NCBI GenBank assembly: GCA_032717465.1
Contig: CM064683.1
Location: 34,717,542 to 34,781,541 of the forward strand
From: Coenobita brevimanus
Taxonomy: Eukaryota > Arthropoda > Malacostraca > Decapoda > Coenobitidae
DNA: 64,000 bases
Direction: 5' to 3'
The position numbers were made by a program, and so were the translations under genes. Below the pieces are notes generated by a model. The model was not told the origin of the DNA, ran no database searches, and saw only the letters and a program-made list of their open reading frames with translations. How positions within the stretch are numbered: the first letter of the stretch is position 1; each line of letters begins with the position of its first letter. This document shows positions 33,942 through 46,974 of the stretch, piece after piece.

Positions 33942-34869
33942 CTCAATCCTCGTAAACCGCGTGTTTATAAACCACGGATTCGTAATCTGCGGCAAAGTGG
34001 CTGTCAGACTGCCAGCACCCTTAAACCGCTGTTAAGTCACGAAAATCGCGGATCTAGGCACCGAAGTGGGCCTTTTCCGAGGAGAATCGTAAACCGCGGC
34101 ATTCAATTTGATAACCACGACCCAACAACCAATCACCACCCGTCCCTGGTGGCAAGTGTGCATACTAATGCCGCCATATTGTTGTTGTTCTGCCCGCCAA
34201 CCCGCACAGTACAGAGCATCACCGTGCGGTACGAGAGCTACCTGCCTTTTTTTTGCGCGCTTTCCCCCCACCTCCTACCTTCCATGGCCCCTCCCGAACC
34301 CCCGAAGAAGCGCTCTAAGCCCTGTGGCATCAAGAAGCAGCCGCTGTTGTCGTACAGTCAACGTTTGGAGCTCATTTGTCGTGTTGAGGAGGTAGAGATG
34401 TTTGCAAGCCTGGCGAAAGAATATGGGAGGAACGAGTCGACAATAAGGACGATCTACAAAACCAGGGAGAAACCAAAACAAAACCAGGCAGACTTTGAGG
34501 GCTTCCTGAGGGAGGCTGAGCTGGAGAAGGGAGAACAGCATGAGGGAGCACCCCCACCTCATGCTGAGAGGTTCTAAGTTCTTCCCAACACAACCCCACT
34601 TCATTCACTTAAGCAGTATCGTCATAGGATTAAGGTGAGATCCCTTAGCCTTGCTTATTTCTATTAAATACATGCACTGAATATTCCTAAATTTGTATGT
34701 TTGTGTTTGATGGTGCCTAGATAGGTGTAGGTAGGGTGCTTTGGGGGGTGGTTGGCCAAAGTCCAGACCCTAATTAATTTTTCACATAAGAGTTATTATT
34801 TATAAACCGCGGAATTTGTAATCCACGGCAGTGGTCCAGACCCAAATTGCCGCGGTTTACGAGAATTGA

Positions 34870-34871
<2 letters not shown>
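33941..34871 (+). mobile_element. pogo/Tigger-like DNA transposon, internally deleted
   Basis: The terminal inverted repeats are ACTCAATCCTCGTAAACCGCG on the left and its complement, with one mismatch, on the right (34851-34871). The flanks are TA repeats, matching a TA target. A subterminal phrase TTTATAAACCACGGATTCGT near 33965 recurs directly, not inverted, near 34799 (TTTATAAACCGCGGAATTTGT, shown less one base). The only open frame is a short helix-turn-helix protein. The DDE catalytic domain is gone, so it would need a helper. At 931 bp it is an intermediate between a full Tigger and a MITE. Confidence 0.8.
34284..34577 (+). CDS. Truncated pogo/Tigger transposase: N-terminal CENP-B/psq-type DNA-binding domain only
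   Basis: This 97-codon frame starts MAPPEPPKKRSKPCGIKK, a basic leader. It contains a helix-turn-helix of the psq/CENP-B N-terminal type: SYSQRLELICRVEEVEMFAS, then LAKEYGRNESTIRTIYKTRE (residues about 22-62). In this family that domain binds the transposon ends. The second DNA-binding domain and DDE domain expected downstream are absent, and the frame stops after an acidic tail (EKGEQHEGAPPPHAERF). A longer upstream start at 34149 is possible, but its extra residues look like untranslated leader. The frame is open and lies inside intact inverted repeats. Whether it is expressed is unknown; if so, it could only bind, not cut. Confidence 0.65.
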   Translation: MAPPEPPKKRSKPCGIKKQPLLSYSQRLELICRVEEVEMFASLAKEYGRNESTIRTIYKTREKPKQNQADFEGFLREAELEKGEQHEGAPPPHAERF

Positions 34872-34932
<61 letters not shown>

Positions 34933-35000
34933 TAGATAGATAGATAGACAGATTTATAAAGAAAGAGTGAGAGAGAGAGAGAGAGAGAGAGAAATTACAC
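34872..35000. repeat. (TA)n, (GATA)n and (GA)n, right flank of the Tigger-like element
   Basis: (TA)n at 34872-34929 passes into GATA units and, after a short gap, (GA)n at 34967-34992. Confidence 0.9.
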
Positions 35001-35431
35001 AGATAAATAGACAATCAGTCTCTTCAGTGATTTATAGGAATAACGGTGTTGTTATTGATTGATAGGCTTAACATAGTCACTAATCACAAAAATTTGAGGA
35101 TAAGATAGAAAAACGGAAGGCTAACTCCCACCCTCATTGTCCTTTGGCAATTTCCATGTCCGGAAAGGCGAAGATTCAACAGGAACACCTTGCAGGCGTA
35201 AAATACTGAAGGAAATTTTACAATGTCGGTAAAATAAGAAATACTGCCTTACATATATAACTAAACAATTGATAGTGAGATCATAGCTCAGCTGACAACG
35301 CGTTTTCAATATTCTTATTTCTTTCCATAGTACAATACGTATTGCTTACTTTTTCCTAAAGAAATAGTCACTTGTTTTAAACCCTAATGTAAAAGAAACG
35401 GAAGCAAATGGGTAGCTTTGAATTATAAGGC

Positions 35432-35470
<39 letters not shown>

Positions 35471-35569
35471 TTGCATGCCACATTCTGTAGAATCAGCCTC
35501 AAACTACAGCCAATTTTATACTCCTTCAGTCTAAGAGCTCCTATCTCAACCTGAATAATACCATCTGTT
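35001..35569. other. Unannotated DNA with a (GA)n
   Basis: No gene was recognised. (GA)n lies at 35431-35468. Confidence 0.5.
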
Positions 35570-36550
35570 TTTTTTTTTTTTTTTTTTTTATAATGCAAGG
35601 AAGTAGGAACCAAAGGCCAGGAGCCCGCAAACCGTTTCATCCAAGAAAAAAGCAAAAACAATACAAAAGAGAGCCAAATTTAAGATCTGTTAATTTCTAG
35701 ATGCCTGGACACACTACGTTTGAAAAACAGATCATAGGAAGTAGGAAATAGGGAAACAGTTCCAGAGTTTACCTGTTGCATAAATGAAGGACTGGGAGTA
35801 ACGGTTAATTCTTGCATTAGAGATTTGGACAGAACAGGGATGAGAGTTTGTTGTTAGACGGGTGCTACGCTCCGGTCATAGAGGTGGAGGGATGCAAGCA
35901 GATAGTTCAGAGAAGCAGTGACTGTTAAAGTAGCGATAGAAAATAGATAAAGATGCAACAATGCGGCGAAGAGACAGAGGTTCAAGGGAGCCAGTAAGAG
36001 GTGAGTTAACGGGACGAAAAGCCTCTGACTCCACCCTTTTGAGAAGAGCTGTATGTGGGGAGTCTCCCCACACTTGAGAGCCGTACTCTTCACAGGGGCG
36101 AATAAAACCCGTGTATAAAGTCAACAACTGTGCAGGGGTAAAGAAGGAACGGAGTCGGCTTAGCACACCTAATCTCTTGAATGCAGATTTTACAAGAGAT
36201 GTAATATGATCTTTCCAAGATAAGTCCCAAGTGAATGAAACTCCAAGTATGTTCAAGGATGATGCAGGATTGAGCTGGATATTATTAGACATTAGTGGGT
36301 ACTCCTGTGGAAGATTCTGTCGAGTTGATAGGTGTGAGAACTGAGTCTTTGATGCATTAAGAACAACACGATTACTTTTACCCCAGTCAGAGATACGAGC
36401 CAAGTCAGACATTAGGTGTGCCATAGCCTCATCCTTTGTTTGTTGAAGTAACTGCTGAGATGGACGTTGCTGGAACCGAATGGAAAAGTGAAGGGTGGAA
36501 TCATCAGCGGCCTGAGGATCATCAATGTTGAAATGATAATAAAGCATTAT
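35570..36550 (-). mobile_element. LINE family J copy 3: reverse transcriptase end and C-terminal domain
   Basis: This is the best-preserved copy. The minus frame 35876-36547 is open for 223 codons: DDPQAADDSTLHFSIRF (the catalytic ADD box), then GKSNRVVLNASKTQFSHLS, a thumb region ILGVSFTWDLSWKDHITSLV, FTPAQLLTLYTGFIRP and LLKRVESEAFRPVNSPLT. The next frame gives FYRYFNSHCFSELSA. The upstream reverse transcriptase fingers and endonuclease are missing, so it is 5' truncated near 36550. The 3' UTR ends in the family's TTCCTACTTCCTTGC block, followed by a run of about 20 A (35570-35591 as T on +). The jockey/CR1-like assignment is from motif memory. Confidence 0.85.
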
Positions 36551-37140
36551 ACAACTTGGGAATTAGTTCAAACAGTTCATAGCCCACTTAGACCAAATTC
36601 TTTATCTTTAAGAGAAAATTATTTTGGTACTTCTATTATTCTTATCTATTATTTTTTTCTGTTGAGTTCGACCCTGGACATAGGATTAAGAGCCCGTTCC
36701 CTGAGGCCCAGCAGTCCCTCAACAAGCACACACACTCACATGTCATCACTCTTGCACTAACATCCGTCGTCCGTATTAATATATGCCGAGGCTGTCTCGT
36801 CCTGGCATGGTGCACTGGTATTCTGCGGGAATATTCGTATGGGCGAGCCTAGTGGAAGCGCAGTAAAGTCTATTGTGACGAAATTCAGTTCACCACACTC
36901 AGTCCTGGCCCAGTCGGAAGTAGAACTCGAACTATTCCAGACAACAGACAATCTCTATAATCGCTGCGACTTAAAAGCCAGATGTGGTGTTTGGGTACGG
37001 GGGAGGAAAGAGGGGAGTTGGTGGAGAGGAGTGGTTGGGAGGGGCAGATGTTGTAGTGAATGGGGTCAGGGTGGAGAGAGTACAAACTATTTATATCCTG
37101 AGCATGGTAGGTTGTCCTGTATAGCGTGATGATTATGGTA
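36551..37140. other. Unannotated DNA with dispersed repeat copy (36655-36800)
   Basis: 36655-36800 is the partner of 31255-31395 (GAGCCCGTTCCCTGAGGCCCA, then a GAGGCTGTCTCGTCC end). The rest has no recognised content. Confidence 0.5.
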
Positions 37141-37913
37141 TCCTTCAAAAACTTTTCAAGATAATTCTTTCTTGTTTTTCCCTCCCTCCAGCTTTTCTCC
37201 ACGTGTGCCTCCTTCCTTGTATGCTTCAGGACGCTCACCGCGACGACAGGCAACCCACAAAAACGACAACACAGTTTGCCACAATAACAAAAAGAGGAAA
37301 ACAGTAACAACAGCAATAACAACGTTTATAATACCAATCTTCCTTGTGTCAGAAGAAGAATAAATAGCAGCAACAACAAAAGCAGCATAATCACCCCTAT
37401 CTCCACCAAAGCGAAAATTAAAATACTCGAACCCAACATTCTCCCGTCTCAAGGATGACTCATAAAATTTATTGTTGCTATTACTTGATGATGTTACTCA
37501 GCTGTGGAGAGATTTGGGGGAACAGGAGAATTTACTACATGTTTCAGCTGCCCATTCATTACCAGAGGGCTCTCCTCAGACGGGTGAAATCGCCTGGAGA
37601 TGGCAATAATATACCGCTCGAAGACGTCAACAGCTACAGGGAGTTTCAAGGCACCGGTGTGTGGTTCAGGACACTCACCCCGGAGACTGAGTTGTGAGTG
37701 TCCGGACTGAGACAGAGGTTGCTGTCTTGCTCTCTTTTTTTTTTTTATCTTCATTCTTATTCCACAAAATTCCTTTCTTTCTCGTCGTTTTCTATTTCTT
37801 TTTTTCTTTTATATCGACCCTTTCACGGTCGGGAAATTTTTGTATTATAATTCATCTAATGTCAGACAGTTAAACCAAGCTGAGCGTGAGTCACAGAGGC
37901 CTAAGTGTTAACA

Positions 37914-37915
37914 GC

Positions 37916-38007
<92 letters not shown>
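37914..38007. repeat. (CA)n at the 5' truncation point of LINE family J copy 4
   Basis: About 94 bp of CA run directly into CAGCTCTTCTC of the LINE. Confidence 0.95.
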
Positions 38008-38008
<1 letters not shown>

Positions 38009-38452
38009 CTCTTCTCAACGAGGTGGAGTCAAAGGCTTTTCATCTCATAAACTCTCCTCCTTTTGCTAGCTCCCTTCAGTTTCTGTATCATTGCCGTACT
38101 GTTGCATCTTTATCTCTTTTCTGTCACTACTTCAATGGTCACTCTTCATCTGAACTGCCTACTTGCATCCCTCCTCTACTACGGCGGGCACGTAGCACCC
38201 GTTTAGGAACAAACTCTCATCCCTTTTCTGTCCAACTCTCTAATGCAAGAGTTAACCGTTACTCCCAGTCTTTCATGTATGGAACAGGTCGACTCTGGAA
38301 CTGTTTCGCTCTGTCAGTATTTCCTACTGCCTATGATCTCCAGTCTTTCAAAAGCAGTGTGTCCAGGCATCTGGAAATGAACAGTTTTTGAATTTTCTTC
38401 CTTGAAAGGAACAATTTATAGGTTCCTGGCCTTTGTTTCCTTCTTCCTTGCG
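38008..38452 (+). mobile_element. LINE family J copy 4, C-terminal end with (TA)n tail
   Basis: The + frame 38023-38391 is open and reads VESKAFHLINSPPFASSLQF, then CHYFNGHSSSELPTC, RARSTRLGTNSHPFSVQLSN, LWNCFALSVFPTAYDLQSF and VSRHLEMNSF. This is the ORF2 end of family J, aligned without gaps to copies 1 and 3. Only about 120 codons remain, truncated on the 5' side at the (CA)n. The 3' UTR ends TTTCCTTCTTCCTTGCG and passes into (TA)n. Confidence 0.85.
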
Positions 38453-38468
38453 TATATATATATATATA

Positions 38469-38507
<39 letters not shown>
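38453..38507. repeat. (TA)n at a LINE 3' end
   Basis: About 55 bp of TA with one C interruption, directly at the family J 3' terminus. Confidence 0.9.
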
Positions 38508-38509
<2 letters not shown>

Positions 38510-39172
38510 TCAAAATCACAGAAAGAACTATTCCAAATGTGTCTGTTACTCGTGGTTCAGGACGCTCACCCCGGAGATTGAGAGTTACGATTGGCGGGAT
38601 TGAGACAGATCTTGACCTCCTTCCTGCCCATATTCTTCTGATTCCATCTCTTATCTCTTTTCTTCTACTTATTCATTACATATTTTTATCTTTTTGTCGT
38701 CGTTTCCCCTCTTTGCCTTTCTTGTTTCCTTCATTTTGTATTCTCATATGTTCTTGTAGTCCCATCTATTGTTTTGTTTTATATTTATCACTGCTGCTGT
38801 TGTTGTTTTTTTTTTTCCGTACGAATGATTCAGAACGCTCAACCAGGAGATTGAAGAGTGAGAGTTTTGGAATGGAGAAAGAGTGGCCTTTCGCTTAGTC
38901 GTAGGTTATTTCTTATTTTTCTTCATGTCTTTCGTCTTGGTCGTTTTCTCCTTATTTCAAAATACCCTTCTCATGGTTTGGACAACATTAACTTTACATT
39001 CAAACTAATATCAGACACTTATATTCAAACAGGTAAGTCACAGGAGCCTAGGTGTTATCGACAACGAATAAAAAATCAAAACAGCAAAAACAACAGCACC
39101 TGTGCATCATTGCTAGGTCTGGTTCAGGACGCTCACCCCGGAGACAGTTGTTGAGTGGCGGGATTGAGATTG

Positions 39173-39175
<3 letters not shown>

Positions 39176-39246
<71 letters not shown>

Positions 39247-39357
39247 CACACACACCACACCTACCGCACCCTTGCGTCAGTAACTCCACCATATGCTCTC
39301 ATAGTCCACAACTGATCCACAGTCTTCTCCCTTCCCTCGTGTTCACATTGTTCTTAG

Positions 39358-39430
<73 letters not shown>

Positions 39431-39450
39431 CTAATATACTGTAGCACTAA

Positions 39451-39521
<71 letters not shown>
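39176..39521. repeat. Three long microsatellites: (CT)n, (CT)n, (GT)n
   Basis: Pure arrays lie at 39176-39243 (CT), 39361-39426 (CT) and 39452-39521 (GT). The GT array is shared in position with the CA array at 63949-63985, at the same end of the inverted repeat pair. Confidence 0.95.
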
Positions 39522-39525
<4 letters not shown>

Positions 39526-40063
39526 GGGCAGCCGAAACTACACATTCAAATCGCACCGAAATTGGCACCAAAAAAAATAATAATAATAATAATTTGGTTT
39601 TACGCCAGGTATCCCCGAAGTGCTAAGGCGTTGCCCCTGGGTAGAGGACTTTTGGACTGGAGCGTGTAGCATTTTATGGCCGGATGCCCTTCCTGATGTC
39701 TACCAATGACCCTTGGGTGGATTCGATCCTCCGACCCTTCGGTCAGAGCGGAGCTCTCTATGAAAAAACTTGGTCCCATCACGATTGAAAACTTTTACTA
39801 TATTTAATGAGTGATCACATTTTGACCAAAAAAAACGCCGCTCCCGGCGCCCGGCATAGGATCTCCGTAGAATTTTTTGCCCATAGGTACAACTAAAGTA
39901 CTTCGGACTTGCGTTCGGACAACTTGGGTTCCATTCCCGAAGCTGCAAATAACACGATCAATTGGTTAGCTGCAAAAAATCCAAGTGACAAAGTTACACT
40001 AGAACAGCAAATAAACGCAAGAGCCCTACGCAGGAGTAAGTGCGAGGGGCTCGATGGGCCTAC
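39522..40063 (+). mobile_element. SINE-like repeat, copy 1 of an inverted pair
   Basis: It matches 63545-63948 in reverse complement: CGAAACTACACATTCAAATCG, TCACGATTGAAAACTTTTAC, TCGGACTTGCGTTCGGACAA and AACACGATCAATTGGTTAGC (edges trimmed) occur in the same order. TAGGTACAACTAAAGTA and GGGTTCCATTCCC are possible A and B boxes. Both copies have GT/CA arrays next to the GGGCAGC end. Copy 1 also has an inserted segment at 39577-39760 that copy 2 lacks. Confidence 0.7.
39577..39760 (-). mobile_element. tRNA-derived SINE inserted in the repeat, with (ATT)n tail
   Basis: It is absent from the partner at 63545-63948. On minus it begins near GAGAGCTCCGCTCTGACCG and has a B box GGATCGAATCCACCC. Then come CATCAGGAAGGGCATCCGGC and GGGGATACCTGGCGTAAAAC, and it ends in (ATT)n (39577-39592 as TAA on +). 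The GGATGCCCTTCCTG motif (on +) is one I recall from many invertebrate SINEs. The A box is incomplete. Confidence 0.7.
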
Positions 40064-41990
<1,927 letters not shown>

Positions 41991-41999
41991 TTTTCGAAT

Positions 42000-42530
42000 A
42001 ACATATAGAAGGCCAAGGTGACAGGGCTAAATCAAAGTTTGACCTAGCAACATCAACATGTGCTTTTATTAAGGCATGAACGAAGTGAAATTAATTTGAG
42101 AGGAATTGGGCAAAGGTCAAGGTCGCACAGGAAGGTCAAATTTTGACTCAAGCGTCTGGCTTTGAGCACGATAACTAATATACGTCTCATCTATTTTCTA
42201 CTAAACTGATGGAAGGGTTTAGGGTCAGTCAGGAAGTTGACCTAATGTTGTTTAGAACAAGATGTCACCTGGCAAAGTCAGCTCATAGATTTTTATCCAT
42301 TTGGGAAAGGTTCAGGATAAGGAGAGTAAACGAACTCAATTGTTAAAACAATCAATATATTGTCATATTCGCTAGAAAAGGTCAAACGTCAAGATCACAC
42401 GACAAGGTCACCTTAAACAATTTCGATCTTATGTAGACCAAACTTTGTGAGAGGGTTCAGGGTAAAGCAAGATTTGAGAGCAATCGATCAAGGTCACAAG
42501 ACAAATTCAAATGTTCGGCTCTTAGTCCAA
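42000..42530 (+). repeat. Degenerate tandem repeat with AAGGTCA motifs
   Basis: Units of about 110-160 bp recur around AAAGGTCAAGGTCGCACAGG (about 42113), AAGGTCAAACGTCAAGATCACACGACA (about 42378, in parts) and GATCAAGGTCACAAGACAA (about 42486). Each is accompanied by a GGGTTCAGGGT-like or GGGTTTAGGGT-like phrase. The AGGTCA hexamer resembles a nuclear-receptor half-site, but here it belongs to the repeat. Confidence 0.6.
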
Positions 42531-44076
42531 TTGGCGGGTGCGCAAGAGTCACTGTTAGTGCTCGTTCTTCTTTAGTGTTTTGTTTAATTCAGATGCCTCC
42601 ACTGAGCACAGAGATTACTCTGTGATGTGGAGGAGTTAGATACTCGCATGGCTTTCACTAACACTTAGCTACTTATGACAAGCCTCTACTGCAGGTGAAT
42701 ATATTAGCTGTCTGTAGCCAGAATAAAATAGGGAAACCTCAATGTTGCCGCAATAAAGGGTTGATATTACTTTGTATAACATGGACCTACAAAAAATACT
42801 AATAACTTCATTCGTTTTATTCCTGCTACCTTTAGACAATTTTATTTAGCTCAGGGGAGATCATCAGCAGATAACTGTATTTATGAAGACTATTATCTAG
42901 CCCCTACATTTTGAAAAGTTTCTGGTAAACTGAATAACTTAGTCTAGAGATGGTGTGAATAAAATGATAAACGCGTCACCGTATTAAAGGAGTTAACGTG
43001 CCATTATGCAGGAATGCACTGGTAAGAAAGGAGTGCTAGGGAGTCTCTTAGGACCTCGAGAATATGACCCTAATAGTTGGTTTATCAAAACTTGGTAATT
43101 TTCGTCATTGTATAGGTTATATGCTGTAGCTCGATGGTAGAATGAGACAGCACTACGACTCTACATATTATTTGTAGAACTTTGTCCTGACTAGCATCAT
43201 TTTTGAGCTTTAATCTCCTGTTACAATTCAGCGGTCAGGATACAGAGATGAAAATCTTAGGTGACTGTTAAAATAGAGTAAAGTAACGAAGGAGTATCAT
43301 TCCTCGGCTATAATTAAGGTTCACTGAATTTCACGCAACCACCACGAAGTATTTATATTGTAGTGAATGACCCCGTTCACTCAAGTAACACCAAACCGAC
43401 TACACTCAGTCTTTCCTCTGACCACAAGTAGATGCCCATGATGAAAGAAAATATACATAAAAATATCAATAAACAAATAAATAAGGAAAGAAATTTATAA
43501 ATGGATTGCACTTGGCGGAACCACTTCACAACATATACAGTGTTGTAAATATTGAGGTATTTGACTTCCTCCATAATACGAAGAGTCGCAACCTATGTAA
43601 ATATCTGTACATTTACAGTATCCCTCCCTACAACAGTCATTACAGTAACTAAGCGAATTTCACCAGTCCTCTAACAATTAATATCAGTCACTACAACTTA
43701 AACTATACCTACAACCATTACAGTTGAGGAGTTATAGTAGTTGATGCAACGCCGAGCTCATCTGAATCATGAACCTTGTAAACTGCAGACTTAAACTGTC
43801 TGCTTTCTGCAATCTGCAATCCTGTTTTCGAAAGGCAGGGAAGTAGAAGAAAAATGTTTGTTAGCCAGGCAGTCGAGTCGCCTGGTTACATTGGTACCAC
43901 CACATGATGGCGTCTCTCTCTCCAGCCCCAAAATTTCAGGTGAAAAATGCATATACAACATGTAAGAGAAAATTAACGTGTCACGTGAAGAAAAAATAAA
44001 GTGCTAGGACTGAAGAAGTACTAGGAAGCCTTAGAAGAGAATTCCATTGTCATACATCGAAATATGTATGTAGATA
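42531..44076. other. Unannotated AT-rich DNA
   Basis: No gene, RNA or known repeat was recognised. Confidence 0.5.
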
Positions 44077-44735
44077 CTATCTATCTATCTATCTATTGCC
44101 AGACGCCTCAATCCCGTTTGGGGTGGCCACAAACAAATCGCCTCCAAGTCGCCCTGTCCCCCGCCATTTCACTGCCCTGCTCCCAACTCACACCCCCCTC
44201 TCTCATATACCTCTCCACCCCATCCCTCCATCTCATCCTCGGCCTCCCCCTCCCTCTTCCCCCCTCCACCTTACTCACATACACTCTCTTCGTCAGTCTT
44301 TCACCCTCCATCCTCTCCACATGGCCAAACCACCTCAGTGTGTTCCTCATAACGCTTCCTATCACATCCACATCAACACCACAACGCTCCTTTATATTCT
44401 CATTCATCAGCCTGTCTCTCCATGTGACTCCACAGGCTCCTCTTAAATAACTCATTTCCACTGCTCTCACTCTTGTGTCCTTCCAACAACGTCCAAGCTT
44501 CACTTCCATACGTTAGAGTTGGTATCACAATACTGTCATGTAGTAACTTTTTCACTTCCATGCTCACTTCCCTGTTTCTTATCACTGCTTTCAAAGAGCC
44601 AGCAACCTTTCTTCCCTGCTGTACCCTTTCATGCACTTCACCCTCCAAACCTCCATCCTTACTCATCACACTACCCAAGTACTTAAACGTACTCACATTT
44701 TCCAATTCCTCACCATCCAACCTCGCTGTACGTGC
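44077..44735 (-). mobile_element. RTE-like LINE 3' end, copy B, with (GATA)n tail
   Basis: Minus frames give LDGEELENVSTFKYLGSVMS, then KDGGLEGEVHERVQQGRKVA, VIPTLTYGSEAWTLLEGHK, VRAVEMSYLRGACGVTWRDR, NTLRWFGHVERMEGERLTKR and VEGGRGRGRPRMRWRDGVE. This is the C-terminal third of the RTE-like ORF, with one frameshift near 44480. It starts after the catalytic box, so it is strongly 5' truncated near 44735. The 3' end is the family's GGATTGAGGCGTCTGGCAATA followed by (GATA)n (44077-44096 as CTAT on +). Confidence 0.85.
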
Positions 44736-45840
44736 ATAATATTTCAGCAATGGACATAAACAGTTCACAAAAGAACAGTACAACAACATTTCATATACAA
44801 AAATAAATTAGTAAGAAAATGAGCTAGAGGATAGAGAAGTGTAAGGAAGGGATGATAGTGAGAAAAGAGGAAGTACCATCACGAAGAAAATTTTCACTGA
44901 AATTTACCTCCGGCTGTGGCTACGAATATCTGAAATATTTCTATGTGCAGCACTCATCATGAGAGTATGAAAAGGAAAAACACTGTCATTGTCATACTGG
45001 GATGAATGACAAACACAGAAGGTAGGAGAATGTTGGCTGGGAACTGTCGACGAATTTCTGCATGTGATAGTCCTACAAGAACCTCCACATCCCACGAAAA
45101 CACTCCTAAAGCTTAACAGTAGTTGACATGCGGTAACAATCTGACCGCAGAGAGCTTGTTCCCAAACATTCATCGACCAGCGCTGGACATCAAACACACA
45201 TCATCACCATTATTACGCCAGGTGCCGGAACCGCTCACCACCTCCACAGAAATTAACGTTACCGTGTTAAATAAGCAGGAAGCACAGATGAACATGGATC
45301 AGGGATGTGAACGGTGACAATTAAATGCACAAACTTAAGGATGTCACTATTATGTCTTTTGTTGTTTCCTGGTGATTTATTGAACGCTAGCAAGGTTCGC
45401 GTATTTAATGTCCTTGTTATATCTTCACAGTTCACAGTTTTATGCAACTAATGAAAAGCCACTCGTATCAAAAAGTTTTTTTTTTTTTTTTTTTTTTTTT
45501 TTTGAAATGAATAACCTACAGAATACAGTACTTAATGTGAAAGTATAGTTTAAGTTAAATAGTAAGTAACTGTGTGAAGGAAACTAGAAGAGCTTCAGGG
45601 AAAAAGGGGATAAACACCAGGGATAAACGCCATAACACTCACTGGGCAATGTCCTTCTTATACTGAACAACTGCTGTTGGAGCCTGCGGGAGTGGGGACG
45701 GGAACATTACAATATCTATATACTGGAACACTTTAAAAGACGTCAGCAAGCAAATATAAAGTTATAGAACTTCTATATTAAATATTACTATATTGGAAAG
45801 GGTGTTAGGCATGGTGGTGTCTTCTATGTCAATTATTTTT
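44736..45840. other. Unannotated DNA with a 29-bp T-run
   Basis: No gene was supported. The T-run is at 45475-45503. Minus frames of 60-97 codons have no recognisable motif. Confidence 0.5.
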
Positions 45841-45844
45841 TTAT

Positions 45845-46560
45845 TCATATATAAACAGTATTTTAGATAACGTGATCCAGGTGGAAGTAGCATGCCAGTG
45901 GGGAATATTTAGGTGTAATGTTCTTGTTTACGCTGATGACGTGGTACTTCTAACTAAATCTTCATCAGACATGAGTAGACTTCATCTTTACTGTGTTGCT
46001 GTATTGGAGACCATCAATTAACTGTTAAGAAAAAATCAAACGTATGATCTTTAGAATACATGTCGGAGCCAGGTGAAGATGGGCTAAGGTTGTGGAGACT
46101 TACAAGTATTTAGTGCATTATGAGCAGCCTAATTTACCGGATTATGACAATATACAATTTCGATTACGTTGTTTTCTTCTTCTTTTAATAGCATTTTAAG
46201 GGATTTTAATTTCATAGATATTGATGCATTTTCATTTCTTTTTCATTCTTCTTGTTTTCATGACTATGGACTAGCCTTATGGAATTCATAAGATGTTTTT
46301 AGAACTACAGTTTTCAAAATTTTAATATTGCTTTTAATAATGCCTTGAAATGTATGTGTGGTGTTCCCACCTATGCCAGCAGCCACATAACTGGAAATCA
46401 GTGCAAACTGCCTCTATTCGCATCATGCACCTCTCGTACAGACAAGAACTCTTAAAATGTTACTTAAATATAATATTCCTATTTTAATTTGTAGTATTAC
46501 TATTCTACTTTATCGATATTTTGTTTCATGTCCGTAACTTATTCAGACCTACTTGTCAAA
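45845..46560 (+). mobile_element. Old LINE reverse transcriptase fragment
   Basis: The + strand gives ILDNVIQVEVACQWGIFRCN followed by VLVYADDVVLLTKSSSDMSR at about 45860-45980. This is the catalytic YADD box with the upstream loop of a CR1-like reverse transcriptase. Degraded C-terminal sequence follows (ALWNS near 46275, NVCVVFPPMPAAT near 46350) to about 46450. Frameshifts are many and the family is not the same as A-D or J. Confidence 0.6.
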
Positions 46561-46894
46561 TATGTGTTATTTAAGCTAAGCTGTTCTTTCATCAAGATTA
46601 GGCTGGGTATATTTAAAAAAAATAAATAAATAAATCTACACTAAATGTTTTTAAGCAGTGGCCTTCCTATTTATTAACTTTCACATGCAAACATTTTTAA
46701 TTATTTTAGGCTCTTTACCAGATTGGTCTTTTATGAGTTCAGCAACAAGTTTTTGTAATTTTTAAAATTGTTTTATACCCATAATGATTTACAAGTATGT
46801 GCATGACTCCCAGTAGTTTTAATTGACTTTTACAATTTGTTTATTTTACAGTTTCATTTGTTTTTACGGTTCAGCAGCAATTAGAACAAACATA

Positions 46895-46974
<80 letters not shown>

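Larger units (their letters stand above)
37200..39175 (+). repeat. Recurring GGTTCAGGACGCTCACCCC repeat, five diverged copies in 2 kb
   Basis: The core occurs at about 37226, 37666, 38552, 38828 and 39121. It is usually followed by GGAGA, a GAGTTGTGAGTG-like stretch and GGGATTGAGA. A second shared block, GTCACAGAGGCCTAAGTGTTA (one base over in copy), occurs at about 37890 and 39035. Spacing is irregular because LINE and microsatellite sequence lies between some copies. No protein is encoded. It looks like an old tandem array broken up by later insertions. Confidence 0.65.

Noticed and set aside
42113..42500. AAGGTCA cluster as a proven regulatory element
   Set aside because: The motif belongs to a degenerate tandem repeat. 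Without binding or chromatin data only the repeat can be supported; kept as a low-interest finding.
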